Source: JAFDZO01 sp044226845 (GTDB lineage Bacteria; Bacteroidota; Ignavibacteria; Tepidaquicellales; Tepidaquicellaceae). From it: 64,000 nt of DNA. The DNA is taken from NCBI GenBank assembly GCA_044226845.1, contig JBGAGG010000003.1:309373-373372 (forward strand), in the 5' to 3' direction. Shown one piece after another: positions 50,612 to 59,040 of the stretch. The stretch's first letter is position 1. Each line of letters begins with the position of its first letter. Under the pieces are notes generated by a model. The model did no database searches. It was not told the DNA's origin and saw only the letters and a list, made by a program, of their open reading frames with translations. Made by a program: the position numbers and the translations under genes.

Positions 50612-51316
50612 TTGCCTCTTAATCTAATAACAACACCTATCGGCAACTATGCAGATATAACTCTGCGGGCGCTGCGTTATCTTAAAGAATCCGATTACAT
50701 TATCGTTGAAGAATATAAAGAAGCAGTGAAGCTCCTGAAATTTTTCGGCATAAAAAAAGATCTTAAAAGAATAAACGAGCACAACGATAATAAAGATAAC
50801 GAAGAGACGGAAGAAATTTTTCTCGACTTAGTTAACGGGAAAAATATTTCGCTTATATCTGATGCAGGCACACCGATATTTGCTGACCCCGGCAAAACGC
50901 TTTTAAAAAAGTGTATAGATTTTAATATTAAGCTTGAATTCCTTCACGGACCGAATTCAGTTCTTGCAGCAATTGTGCTATCGGGATTTGATATAAGCAG
51001 GTTTTATTATATAGGCTTCCTCTCTCCCAAAAGCGAAATACGAAAAAAAGAGATTTACGAACTAAAAAATCTGAATAAGGTTTTTACTTTGCTTGAAGCT
51101 CCCTACAGACTTAAACAAATTCTTAATGACTTTGCCGAAGTATTCCCTGCTACACAAATTTTTATAGGCTTCGATTTAACCATGCCCGGCGAAAAACATT
51201 TCAGAGGCACAGCGAAGGAAATTTTAAATCAGATAGGTGACGAAAATTTAAAGGGAGAGTTTGTGATAGTGATTGACGGGAAGGTTCATAAGAATACTTC
51301 TAATTCTGAATTCTGA
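50612..51316 (+). CDS. rsmI: 16S rRNA (cytidine(1402)-2'-O)-methyltransferase
   Basis: A SAM-dependent tetrapyrrole-methylase-fold enzyme of the small ribosomal subunit. 234 residues; TTG start just before L-I-T-T-P-I-G-N-Y-A-D-I-T-L-R-A-L, a clear RsmI mark. Also S-L-I-S-D-A-G-T-P-I-F-A-D-P-G and L-L-E-A-P-Y-R. The C-terminal domain is somewhat short. The last codons (T-S-N-S-E-F) are read from a repeat of GAATTCTGAATT type that continues past the stop. Confidence 0.92.
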   Translation: MPLNLITTPIGNYADITLRALRYLKESDYIIVEEYKEAVKLLKFFGIKKDLKRINEHNDNKDNEETEEIFLDLVNGKNISLISDAGTPIFADPGKTLLKKCIDFNIKLEFLHGPNSVLAAIVLSGFDISRFYYIGFLSPKSEIRKKEIYELKNLNKVFTLLEAPYRLKQILNDFAEVFPATQIFIGFDLTMPGEKHFRGTAKEILNQIGDENLKGEFVIVIDGKVHKNTSNSEF

Positions 51317-51342
51317 ATTATGAATTTAGAATTATGAATTAG
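51307..51342. repeat. AATTMTGAATT-type low-complexity repeat
   Basis: A run of GAATTCTGAATTATGAATT units starting inside the last codons of rsmI. Similar words (AAATTATGAATTATAAATTA, TTATGAGTTATGAATTG) occur at 61146-61183 between ychF and the next gene. Confidence 0.6.
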
Positions 51343-51378
51343 TTTGTTAACTTGAAATTCGAAACTCGAAACTGAACT

Positions 51379-52422
51379 ATGATAACTATACTCACACAAA
51401 ACTCACACGGATGCCATCCGGTTGATTTCAAAGACTTCAATTCATGGGATGTAACTGCAAAAAATGAATTCGTCTGGATAGATATGTGGCAGCCGGTGGA
51501 AGAGGAATCAATGAAAATCCTCAAAGACATTTTCAATTTCCATCCGCTTGCCATAGAAGACTGTCTGAAGTATCTTAACAGAAAAGAAGATGTTCACCTG
51601 CCTAAAATTGATGATTACGAGTATTATCTCTTTTTAGTATTCAACGGTATATCTGTTTCAGATGATTACACTCATTATAAACAGTTTTCATTAAGCTGTT
51701 TCATAGGTCATAATTTTATTATCACAGTTCATAACGAAACGGAAAAGAATTTTATTCTGGCAAGTGTTAACCAGCAGCTGCGCGAAGCAATATTAAAAAA
51801 AGGACCTGACTATGCTCTTCACATAATTCTTGATTCACTTGTTGACAGGTATTATCCCGTGCTTGATTACATAGAAGAAGAGATTGACAGAGTAGAAGAT
51901 TTTGTTTTTAAGATGCAGTCATCTAATTCTACGCTTCAGAAAATCCTGAATATGAAAAAGCAGCTGATAAAAATAAGAAGGATTGCCAGCTATCAGAAAG
52001 AAATTTTATTCAAGCTTTACAGAGGAGAATACGATTTAATCTCTTCTGAAGAATCTATGTATTACAGAAATGTTTACGACCACTTAGTCAGAATTGTCGA
52101 TAGCGCAGAATCATACCGTGACGTTGTAACAAGTATGCTTGACTCATATCTTTCCATTGTGAATAACAATATGAATAATATTATGAAAAGGCTTACAATT
52201 ATTGCAACGATAATTTTACCACTAAATCTTATAACGGGAATTTACGGGATGAACTTCGACTATATGCCTTTCCTTCACAGCGAAACCGGTTTTTTTTCCA
52301 GTATAGGAGTTATGGCTGCTATAATAATAATTATGCTTGTAGTATTTAAAAAAGCCGGCTGGATAACTCTGAGTGAATTTAATGCGGGAAAGCTCACTAA
52401 GAAAAAAAATATTGAAGATTAG
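51379..52422 (+). CDS. corA: Magnesium/cobalt transporter CorA
   Basis: 347-residue channel-type Mg2+ transporter of the inner membrane. A large N-terminal cytoplasmic funnel with long helices is followed by two C-terminal transmembrane helices. The G-M-N signature is in GIYGMNFDYMP directly after the first one. The conserved L-N-L-I-T before it is replaced by L-N-L-I-T-G-I, as expected. The region L-N-M-K-K-Q-L-I-K-I-R-R sits on the long helix. The start ATG 51379 lies 60 bases after rsmI. It is followed by a DUF559 element. Confidence 0.94.
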   Translation: MITILTQNSHGCHPVDFKDFNSWDVTAKNEFVWIDMWQPVEEESMKILKDIFNFHPLAIEDCLKYLNRKEDVHLPKIDDYEYYLFLVFNGISVSDDYTHYKQFSLSCFIGHNFIITVHNETEKNFILASVNQQLREAILKKGPDYALHIILDSLVDRYYPVLDYIEEEIDRVEDFVFKMQSSNSTLQKILNMKKQLIKIRRIASYQKEILFKLYRGEYDLISSEESMYYRNVYDHLVRIVDSAESYRDVVTSMLDSYLSIVNNNMNNIMKRLTIIATIILPLNLITGIYGMNFDYMPFLHSETGFFSSIGVMAAIIIIMLVVFKKAGWITLSEFNAGKLTKKKNIED

Positions 52423-52440
52423 GTATAGAAATTAGTATCA

Positions 52441-52504
52441 GCTTCCCCCTCCTTTCAAAGGAGGGGGACTGAGGGGGACTGAGGGGGACTGAGGGGGTGG
52501 TTTA
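52441..52504. repeat. Left inverted repeat of DUF559 element 2, with internal expansion
   Basis: GCTTCCCCCTCCTTTC, AAAGGAGGGGG, then three copies of ACTGAGGGGG and TGGTTTAAA. Other members have this decamer once. The ATG of the DUF559 gene starts 14 bases later. The G-to-A change (TGGTTT here, CGGTTA in element 1) is mirrored in its right repeat. Confidence 0.88.
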
Positions 52505-52517
52505 AAACAAAATCATT

Positions 52518-52883
52518 ATGGAAATTTACAATAAAATTACTTTAAAGAAACAAAGACAATACTTAAGGAATAACTCGACTCTTGCTGAAAAACTATTATG
52601 GGAAGAATTAAGAAAAAGTAAATTATTGAATATAAAATTCAGAAGACAATATAGTGTTAATAAATATATTTTAGATTTCTTTGCCCCCGAAGTTAACTTA
52701 GCAATAGAATTAGATGGAGAAGTTCATTTATTTGAAGAGAACAAAAATCGCGATAAAATTAAATCAGATTTTTTAAAGTCATTGGGAATAAAAACTACTA
52801 GATTTAAAAATGATGAAGTGATTGAAAATATCAATATAGTAGTCGAAAAAATTAAATCAGAAATTTTAAATGTTCGAACTTAA
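52518..52883 (+). CDS. DUF559 (Vsr/PD-(D/E)XK-like) endonuclease-domain protein, copy 2
   Basis: 121 residues, aligned end to end without gaps to copy 1. Signature parts: LRNNSTLAEKLLWEELRKSK; F-R-R-Q-Y-S-V-N-K-Y-I-L-D-F-F (Asp); L-A-I-E-L-D-G-E-V-H (Glu); T-R-F-K-N-D-E-V. The predicted active-site positions are the same as in copy 1, so both may be active. The stop TAA is the first base group of the right palindromic repeat. Strongly AT-rich compared with corA upstream. Confidence 0.85.
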   Translation: MEIYNKITLKKQRQYLRNNSTLAEKLLWEELRKSKLLNIKFRRQYSVNKYILDFFAPEVNLAIELDGEVHLFEENKNRDKIKSDFLKSLGIKTTRFKNDEVIENINIVVEKIKSEILNVRT

Positions 52884-52924
52884 ACCACCCCCTCAGTCCC
52901 CCTCCTTTTAAAAGAGGGGGAAAC
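52882..52924. repeat. Right inverted repeat of DUF559 element 2
   Basis: AACCACCCCCTCAGT, then CCCCCTCCTTTT with AAAAGAGGGGG (one bulged C), ending AAACC. It is the reverse complement of the left repeat arm, including the ACCACC variant. It begins inside the stop codon of the gene. Confidence 0.87.
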
Positions 52925-52925
52925 C

Positions 52926-53723
52926 AGAGTAGTTCTAATATTTTCTACAAAAAGATATATTTTAGCCTAGATTTATTTTCACAAAATAAAAAAGGTGAAG
53001 AATGCATAAATCCTATATCCGAAACCATAATTGTAAATTTTCCTTCACAACTTAATTCCGGGCAACGGGCTTATACAAGAGACATATAGTCGGAACCTCT
53101 TCCGACACTGTATACATCCTTCTCCACCTTGTTTAAAATTCGGCGAGTTAGTATATCTGCAATGAAATACTAATTATGTAATTATCACCCCAGCTGATAC
53201 GGAGATATAAAAGGATATCTATTTTCTCACCGAAAAAATTAAAGCGGCGAGTAATCTACGATATGGAATTGGAATTTAATCCTTTCAAACATATTGTATA
53301 ATACCTCACCGCAAAATTTTGGTTTTTGTAAAGTCTGTAAGAGTTTTTAAAAGTGAGATAGTCACCATAAAGTGCAGATTACTGTCTACACAATACCGAT
53401 TTTATCTCACCTCGTTAAATGTCTTTACTTTACTATTTAAATGAACCTGTAATACATTATTTCAATTGGTATGCCGAAAAAACTATTTCTGATTATAAGA
53501 ATATTCATCTTTTTTATACAAATTTTGTGCTAATTAATTTTTGAATGTACATTGTTGTCTGTCAGTATGAAAAAAATGTCCGTCCGGTAAATCTGCTTCT
53601 GTTTCATCTGAAATAACTTACTATATTTCAAAATTTCCCAAAACTAACTTTAAACACTTTAAACGCAGTATTTTCACTATGAAACTGCATTGATAAAATT
53701 CTGCATTTTGAGTAACTTATAGA
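52926..53723. other. 800-base gene-free region upstream of purM
   Basis: No open frame, tRNA, tmRNA or RNase P pattern recognised. The left 300 bases (52990-53300) are noticeably less A/T-biased than most intergenic DNA here, with words such as CGGGCAACGGGC, TCGGAACCTCTTCCGA and AGCGGCGAG. An undescribed RNA or a decayed gene is possible, but I cannot show either. Confidence 0.45.
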
Positions 53724-54719
53724 GTGAAAGTAAGCTATAAGTCCTCAGGCGTAAACATTTCCGAAGCAGATAAATTTGTAAAAGCCATTAGCCCTCTTGT
53801 GAAAAGCACTTTCACAAAAGGTGTTATTCAGGGCATCGGAAATTTTGGCTCATTCTACCAGATAGACTTCAAAAAATACAAATCCCCTGTTCTTGTTTCC
53901 AGTGTTGACGGCGTAGGAACTAAGCTTAAAATTGCCGCTCTTTTAAATAAGTACGATACTATCGGCGAAGACCTTGTTAATCATTGCGTTAACGATATTG
54001 CAGTATGCGGAGCAGTACCGCAGTTCTTTCTTGATTACTATGCAATGGGAAAGCTGAAAAGCAAAACTGCGCAGGAAGTTGTGAAGGGTCTGATTCGCGG
54101 ATGCAAAGCCAACGGATGCTCGCTAATCGGCGGAGAGACTGCAGAGATGCCGGGAGTTTATCACGGAGATGATTTTGATCTGGCAGGTTCAATTACAGGA
54201 ATTGTTGAAAAGAGTAAGATTGTAAATAAAAATAACGTTAAGAAAGGTGATGTCCTTATCGGCCTTCCTTCAAACGGGCTTCACACAAACGGATATTCGC
54301 TGGTAAGAAAAATATTCGATACGAAACAAAAGCTGAATCAGAAATACTCTGGCTTAAAAAATACAATAGGTTTAGAATTACTTAACACACATAAGTCATA
54401 TTTAAATATAATACAGAGTTCTTTGCAAAAGTTTAAGATTAATTCCATCTCACACATTACAGGCGGCGGAATAGAAGGCAATACAAAACGCGTTGTGCCG
54501 AAAAATCTTAAAATAAAAATTGATTACGACAGCTGGGAACGCCCTGCAATATTTGATATCATTCAGGTAAAAGGAAACGTTGATGAAAAAGATATGAGAA
54601 GAACTTTTAATCTCGGAATCGGATTAATATTTATAGTAGCCCCTAAAGATGTACTCAGATTCAGAAAATTTTTAAAATCACAAAACGAAACACCCCTTTT
54701 TATAGGTAATATTCACTAA
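53724..54719 (+). CDS. purM: Phosphoribosylformylglycinamidine cyclo-ligase
   Basis: AIR synthetase, fifth step of purine synthesis (ATP-dependent ring closure of FGAM). 331 residues. GTG start gives K-V-S-Y-K-S-S-G-V-N-I. Motifs: S-S-V-D-G-V-G-T-K-L-K (ATP site), N-H-C-V-N-D-I-A-V-C-G-A, S-L-I-G-G-E-T-A-E-M-P, G-L-P-S-N-G-L-H-T-N-G-Y-S-L-V-R and I-T-G-G-G-I-E-G-N. No other purine gene adjoins it. It has a long gene-free upstream region. The lysine aminotransferase gene follows 24 bases later. Confidence 0.94.
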   Translation: MKVSYKSSGVNISEADKFVKAISPLVKSTFTKGVIQGIGNFGSFYQIDFKKYKSPVLVSSVDGVGTKLKIAALLNKYDTIGEDLVNHCVNDIAVCGAVPQFFLDYYAMGKLKSKTAQEVVKGLIRGCKANGCSLIGGETAEMPGVYHGDDFDLAGSITGIVEKSKIVNKNNVKKGDVLIGLPSNGLHTNGYSLVRKIFDTKQKLNQKYSGLKNTIGLELLNTHKSYLNIIQSSLQKFKINSISHITGGGIEGNTKRVVPKNLKIKIDYDSWERPAIFDIIQVKGNVDEKDMRRTFNLGIGLIFIVAPKDVLRFRKFLKSQNETPLFIGNIH

Positions 54720-54743
54720 ATCTTAACCACGGAGGATTCTACA

Positions 54744-56108
54744 ATGGAAACAATGGAAAAAAAATCTACAGCTACAAACGGAGTCGGTGCAGTCCCACAC
54801 ATTGATGCAGCTAATGTACAGGACGTTCTAAAAAAATATATGCTAGTTGACGGATTTGATATGACTCTAGATATGAAAAAATCACAGGGCTCATATCTTT
54901 ACGATGCAAAGCATGGAAAAAGATATCTGGATTTTTTCACATTCATTGCATCTAATCCTCTCGGGATGAACCATCCGAAAATCAACAACGATGAATTCAA
55001 AAAGAAACTTGGCGAGGTAGCAGTTTCAAAGCCTTCTTTATCCGATATTTACTTACAGGACCAGGCTGAGTTTGTTGATACATTCTGGAAGCTTGCAGTC
55101 CCCTCTTACTTCAAGTATTCATTTTTTATTGAAGGCGGAGCTCTTGCAGTTGAAAATGCAATGAAGGTTGCAATCGACTGGAAAGTCAGAAAGAATTTTG
55201 CAAAAGGTTACACAGAAGAAAAAGGCCATCAGATAATGCACTTCAAGGAAGCATTTCATGGAAGAAGCGGTTACACAATGTCATTAACAAATACATCACC
55301 CGAAAAGACTAAATATTATCCTAAGTTCGACTGGCCGAGAATTACAAATCCGTACATAACATTCCCGCTTAACGAAGAGAACTTAGCACAGACAATTGAA
55401 GATGAAAAAAATGCAGTTGTTGAAATTATGGATGCATTAAGAAAAAATAAAGATGATATTGCAGCAATCATACTAGAACCAATTCAGGGTGAAGGCGGAG
55501 ACCATCACTTCAGAAAAGAATTCTTCCAGGAATTAAGAAGAATCTGCGATGAAAACGAAATCATGTTCATACTTGATGAAGTGCAGACAGGTATTGCACT
55601 CACAGGTAAATGGTGGGCACATCAGCATTTTGTTCAGCCCGATATAATTACATTCGGCAAGAAGATGCAGGTATGCGGATTATTATGTACAGACAGAGTT
55701 GATGAAGTACCGGAAAACGTATTCCACGAACCAAGCAGAATTAATTCTACATGGGGCGGCAATATAACTGATATGGTGCGCTCAAAAAGAATTCTTGAAA
55801 TTATTGCAGAAGAAAATTTAGTACAGAATGCCGAAGTTATGGGTGAATACATGCTTGCAAAGATAAAAGAACTTTACGAACAATTTTACGGTTTAGTATT
55901 AAGTCCAAGAGGTAAAGGCCTTATGTGCGCATTCAGCTGCAAAGATACTGAAACAAGAAATCAGGTTATCAAAAAAGCTTTAGAGTCAGGCGTAATGGTT
56001 CTCCCATGCGGAAGAAGAACAATAAGATTCAGACCTCCGGTAAACATTAACAAAGCAGAAATAAATGAAGGCTTCGAAGCATTGCATAAAGCATTGAAGT
56101 CGTTTTAA
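54744..56108 (+). CDS. lat: L-lysine 6-transaminase
   Basis: PLP-dependent class III aminotransferase that moves the epsilon-amino group of lysine to 2-oxoglutarate, first step of a lysine catabolic route. 454 residues. A good ribosome site (ACGGAGGATT) precedes ATG 54744. Marks of the Lat subfamily: S-N-P-L-G-M-N-H-P, F-H-G-R-S-G-Y-T-M-S, E-P-I-Q-G-E-G-G-D, I-L-D-E-V-Q-T-G (PLP Asp) and F-G-K-K-M-Q-V-C-G (Schiff-base Lys). A saccharopine/aminoadipate-type partner gene is not in the window. Confidence 0.9.
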   Translation: METMEKKSTATNGVGAVPHIDAANVQDVLKKYMLVDGFDMTLDMKKSQGSYLYDAKHGKRYLDFFTFIASNPLGMNHPKINNDEFKKKLGEVAVSKPSLSDIYLQDQAEFVDTFWKLAVPSYFKYSFFIEGGALAVENAMKVAIDWKVRKNFAKGYTEEKGHQIMHFKEAFHGRSGYTMSLTNTSPEKTKYYPKFDWPRITNPYITFPLNEENLAQTIEDEKNAVVEIMDALRKNKDDIAAIILEPIQGEGGDHHFRKEFFQELRRICDENEIMFILDEVQTGIALTGKWWAHQHFVQPDIITFGKKMQVCGLLCTDRVDEVPENVFHEPSRINSTWGGNITDMVRSKRILEIIAEENLVQNAEVMGEYMLAKIKELYEQFYGLVLSPRGKGLMCAFSCKDTETRNQVIKKALESGVMVLPCGRRTIRFRPPVNINKAEINEGFEALHKALKSF

Positions 56109-56119
56109 GATAGTTTTAA

Positions 56120-56147
56120 TGTCATTCCGGTTTTTGCCGGAATGACA
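56120..56147. terminator. Hairpin after lat
   Basis: TGTCATTCCGG (56120-56130), six-base loop, CCGGAATGACA (56137-56147): a perfect 11-bp stem but only a weak T-run. The word TGTCATTCC recurs at 59006, suggesting a dispersed palindrome that serves as a terminator here. Confidence 0.6.
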
Positions 56148-56175
56148 TAATAATAAAAAAACCAACAACTAAAAC

Positions 56176-56640
56176 TTGATAACAGAAGACGCAAGAAAAA
56201 TTTTTGTAAAGTATTTAAAAGAGCATGCGCACAGAATAACAAATGAAAGATTTCTTATTCTTGATGCCGCTTTAAATATGGCAGGACATTTCAATGCAGA
56301 TGAGTTGTATTTAAAAATGAAGAATGAATATCTGAACGTTTCAAGAGCGACCGTTTATAAAACTCTTGACCTGATGAGCGAGTGCGACCTTCTTACAAAG
56401 CACAACTTCAAAGGCGAACGTACACGCTACGAAACGAAATTCGGACGCAACAATCACTATCACATTATCTGTGTTCATTGCAACAGAATCCTTGAATTTG
56501 AAGATCCTAAAATTGAAAAGCTTCAGGAAGAAGTCTGCAAGAAAAACGAACTGAAATTAGTTGACCACACTTTACAGGTTTTTGCCGAGTGTAAAGATGA
56601 AAAAGCATGTGAATTTAAGCACGATACTAAACACCAATAG
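56176..56640 (+). CDS. fur: Fur family transcriptional regulator
   Basis: 154-residue winged-helix iron or metal repressor. TTG start. The DNA-binding part has R-I-T-N-E-R-F-L-I-L-D-A-A, then N-V-S-R-A-T-V-Y-K-T-L-D-L-M. The metal/dimer part has N-H-Y-H-I-I-C-V-H-C, with H-H-I-I-C and two Cys, and a second pair C-K-D-E-K-A-C near the end. Directly followed by feoA and feoB, so it probably controls ferrous-iron uptake. Zur or PerR cannot be excluded from the sequence alone; the context favours Fur. Confidence 0.88.
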   Translation: MITEDARKIFVKYLKEHAHRITNERFLILDAALNMAGHFNADELYLKMKNEYLNVSRATVYKTLDLMSECDLLTKHNFKGERTRYETKFGRNNHYHIICVHCNRILEFEDPKIEKLQEEVCKKNELKLVDHTLQVFAECKDEKACEFKHDTKHQ

Positions 56641-56717
56641 TAGCTTTAAAAAAATTTGTCTGTATATTTATACAAAGTCTTAATAAGATTTAAACAAAGA
56701 CTAAATAAAGTTTTTAA

Positions 56718-56936
56718 TTGAAAAGAGCTGACGATTTAAAAATTGGCGAGCGCGCCGTAATAAAAGACGTAGATAATACTCACCCGTCTGCGCACAGAAT
56801 ACTTGAAATCGGTTTCACGCCCGGGCAGGAAATCGAGCTTCTTAATTGCTCGGCGTTCAAAGACCCTCTTGCATTTGCAATAAGAGGAACCATAATTGCA
56901 ATCAGAAAAAAAGAGGCGCATTGTATTCACATTTAA
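56718..56936 (+). CDS. feoA: Ferrous iron transport protein A
   Basis: 72-residue SH3-like cytoplasmic protein that assists FeoB. TTG start. Sequence marks: L-K-I-G-E-R-A-V-I-K-D-V, H-R-I-L-E-I-G-F-T-P-G-Q-E-I-E-L-L, and A-I-R-G-T-I-I-A-I-R-K-K-E-A, the usual FeoA core. Its last 16 bases overlap the preferred feoB start. It lies 77 bases downstream of fur. Confidence 0.85.
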   Translation: MKRADDLKIGERAVIKDVDNTHPSAHRILEIGFTPGQEIELLNCSAFKDPLAFAIRGTIIAIRKKEAHCIHI

Positions 56937-58960
56937 ACGAAAAGAAAACTCCGCTTGTAACATTAGTCGGTCCGCCAAACTCGGGCAAGACTACGCTGTA
57001 TAATTATCTCAGCGGAAAAAAATCCAAGACAGTAAATTATCCCGGCTCTACTGTAAATTATTCTGTTTCGAAAATTCTCAGCAAGCACGAAGTTAACGCC
57101 GATATACTTGACTCCCCCGGAATCATTAGCTTAATACCCACTTCCCCCGATGAAAAAGTTTCTGTAGATACTTTATACAAACATCCCAAATACGGACATC
57201 CCGATATAGTAATTGTAACTGTTGATGCATCGCAGCTTTCGCGGCATTTGTATTTAGTGAAGCAGCTGATGGAATCGAATTTCAATCTGATTGTTGTTGT
57301 AACAATGATTGACATTCTTAAGCGCAACGGAAAAGATATAGATATTATAAAGCTCAGTGCAATACTCGGCTGCTGTGTTGTGAAATTCGACGGTAGAAAT
57401 GCAGACGGATTAGATACTCTGTTGGAAAAGACGCGTGATAAAATTATCGCAATGCAAAAAGAAGAAATAATTTTACCGATTGCAAAATTCCATATAGATA
57501 AAGATAAGTTGCTTCTTTCATACAAACAGATTGAAGAGATTGAAGATGAAGTAATAACTGAGAACGGTCACAGAAAAAACGGCGCACTTGATTTAAATGC
57601 TATCAACGAAGAGCTTGTTATATTAAATCAGCGAAGACCGTTTGTAAGACCTGACTCAAAGACTCTTAAGCTTGATAAGATTTTTCTTCATAAATACTGG
57701 GGACTTACAATTTTCTTCCTGATTATGGCTTTTACGTTCACTGCTATTTTCTGGATTGCCCAGCCTATGATGGACTGGATAAGCGGAGGATTTGAATGGC
57801 TTTCAAATTATTCAGGTGATTTAATTGGAGATAATTTATTGAGTGATTTAGTTTCCGGCGGACTTATACCCGGGCTCGGTTCAGTCCTCGTCTTCCTCCC
57901 GCAGATTTTAATTTTATTTTTCATTCTTGAGTTATTGGAAGATTCTGGCTATTTAGCGCGCGGAGCAATGCTCGTAGATAAACCTCTTTCAAAAATAGGA
58001 TTGAACGGACGTTCATTTGTTCCGATGCTTTCAGGATTTGCATGCGCCATCCCTGCAACCATGGCAGCGCGGACTATTGCAAATAAGAAGGAAAGATTTT
58101 TAACGATTTTTATTTTACCGCTAATGTCGTGCTCGGCACGTATTCCGGTTTATGCTTTACTCGTTGCATTTTTAACTCCCAAAGATAAGCCATATCTCGG
58201 CGGAATATTTTTTACGCTGATATATATTTTCAGTATAGTAAGCTCGCTTGTTGTAGCAGCTATAGTTAATAAATTCCGCGATAAGATAGTAAAAGAAAAA
58301 GAGGACTCTTCATTTATTCTTGAACTCCCCGCTTATCGCAGACCAAAGCTCTGGTACAATTTGAAACATTCGTATAAGAATGCGAAGCAATATGTAAAAA
58401 AAGCGGGACCGGTGATTTTAATATTATCTCTTGTGCTATGGGTGCTGACAACTTTTCCAAATTACAATCCGTCCATTCCGGATGCGGATAAGTTAAGCGC
58501 TGAGGAAGTTTCTTCTGTTAAAAACTCCGAACGACTCGCAGGCTCATATGCTGCCATGATGGGAAGATTTATTGAACCCGTTATGAAGCCGATGGGAATG
58601 GACTGGCGTATCGGCGTTTCTCTTGTTGCTACTTTCGCAGCGCGTGAAGTGTTCGTCAGCTCCTTAGCACTTATTTTCAAAGTGACCGATGACGATGAAT
58701 CGAATCATAACAGTTTACTTACTGCAATGAAAGAAGCTAAGTTTGAAGATACAGGAAAGAAATTATTTACTCCGTCAATGGTCATAGGGCTTGTTATATT
58801 TTTCGTTTTTGCAATGCAGTGTTTATCCACGACTGCCATCGCCAGAAAGGAAACCGGTGGCTGGAAAATCCCGATACTGCAAATCGTAGTCTTTACTGCT
58901 CTTGCATACGCTTTTACCGTTGTTGTTGTGAATGGTTTGAAGGCTGTGGGGATTAGTTAG
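56921..58960 (+). CDS. feoB: Ferrous iron transporter B
   Basis: Inner-membrane Fe(II) transporter with N-terminal GTPase. About 680 residues. Preferred start is TTG 56921 (L-Y-S-H-L-N-E-K-K), preceded by AAGAGG; a TTG at 56846 lies inside feoA. G1 is G-P-P-N-S-G-K-T-T, G3 is D-S-P-G-I, and the G2 region is N-Y-P-G-S-T-V-N-Y. G4 reads V-T-M-I-D where FeoB normally has N-x-x-D, so the guanine-contact Asn is Thr. The membrane part has G-F-A-C-A-I-P-A-T-M-A-A-R-T-I and S-C-S-A-R-I-P-V-Y, typical gate motifs, with R-E-V-F-V-S-S-L near the C-terminal Gate. It forms a unit with fur and feoA. Confidence 0.92.
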   Translation: MYSHLNEKKTPLVTLVGPPNSGKTTLYNYLSGKKSKTVNYPGSTVNYSVSKILSKHEVNADILDSPGIISLIPTSPDEKVSVDTLYKHPKYGHPDIVIVTVDASQLSRHLYLVKQLMESNFNLIVVVTMIDILKRNGKDIDIIKLSAILGCCVVKFDGRNADGLDTLLEKTRDKIIAMQKEEIILPIAKFHIDKDKLLLSYKQIEEIEDEVITENGHRKNGALDLNAINEELVILNQRRPFVRPDSKTLKLDKIFLHKYWGLTIFFLIMAFTFTAIFWIAQPMMDWISGGFEWLSNYSGDLIGDNLLSDLVSGGLIPGLGSVLVFLPQILILFFILELLEDSGYLARGAMLVDKPLSKIGLNGRSFVPMLSGFACAIPATMAARTIANKKERFLTIFILPLMSCSARIPVYALLVAFLTPKDKPYLGGIFFTLIYIFSIVSSLVVAAIVNKFRDKIVKEKEDSSFILELPAYRRPKLWYNLKHSYKNAKQYVKKAGPVILILSLVLWVLTTFPNYNPSIPDADKLSAEEVSSVKNSERLAGSYAAMMGRFIEPVMKPMGMDWRIGVSLVATFAAREVFVSSLALIFKVTDDDESNHNSLLTAMKEAKFEDTGKKLFTPSMVIGLVIFFVFAMQCLSTTAIARKETGGWKIPILQIVVFTALAYAFTVVVVNGLKAVGIS

Positions 58961-59040
58961 TTTAGTTGGTTGTTAGTTCTTAGAAAATTCCCTATACCCA
59001 CAATATGTCATTCCTGCGAAAGCGGGATCCAATCCAAATT

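Noticed and set aside
52926..53723. tmRNA or RNase P RNA in the long gap
   Set aside because: None of the conserved ends or core words of these RNAs could be found.
56846..56920. Longer feoB start at TTG 56846
   Set aside because: It would lie within feoA and add residues with no FeoB likeness; TTG 56921 with AAGAGG upstream is better.
57058..57525. Minus-strand open frame of 155 codons inside feoB
   Set aside because: Antisense to the conserved GTPase domain; no independent signal.
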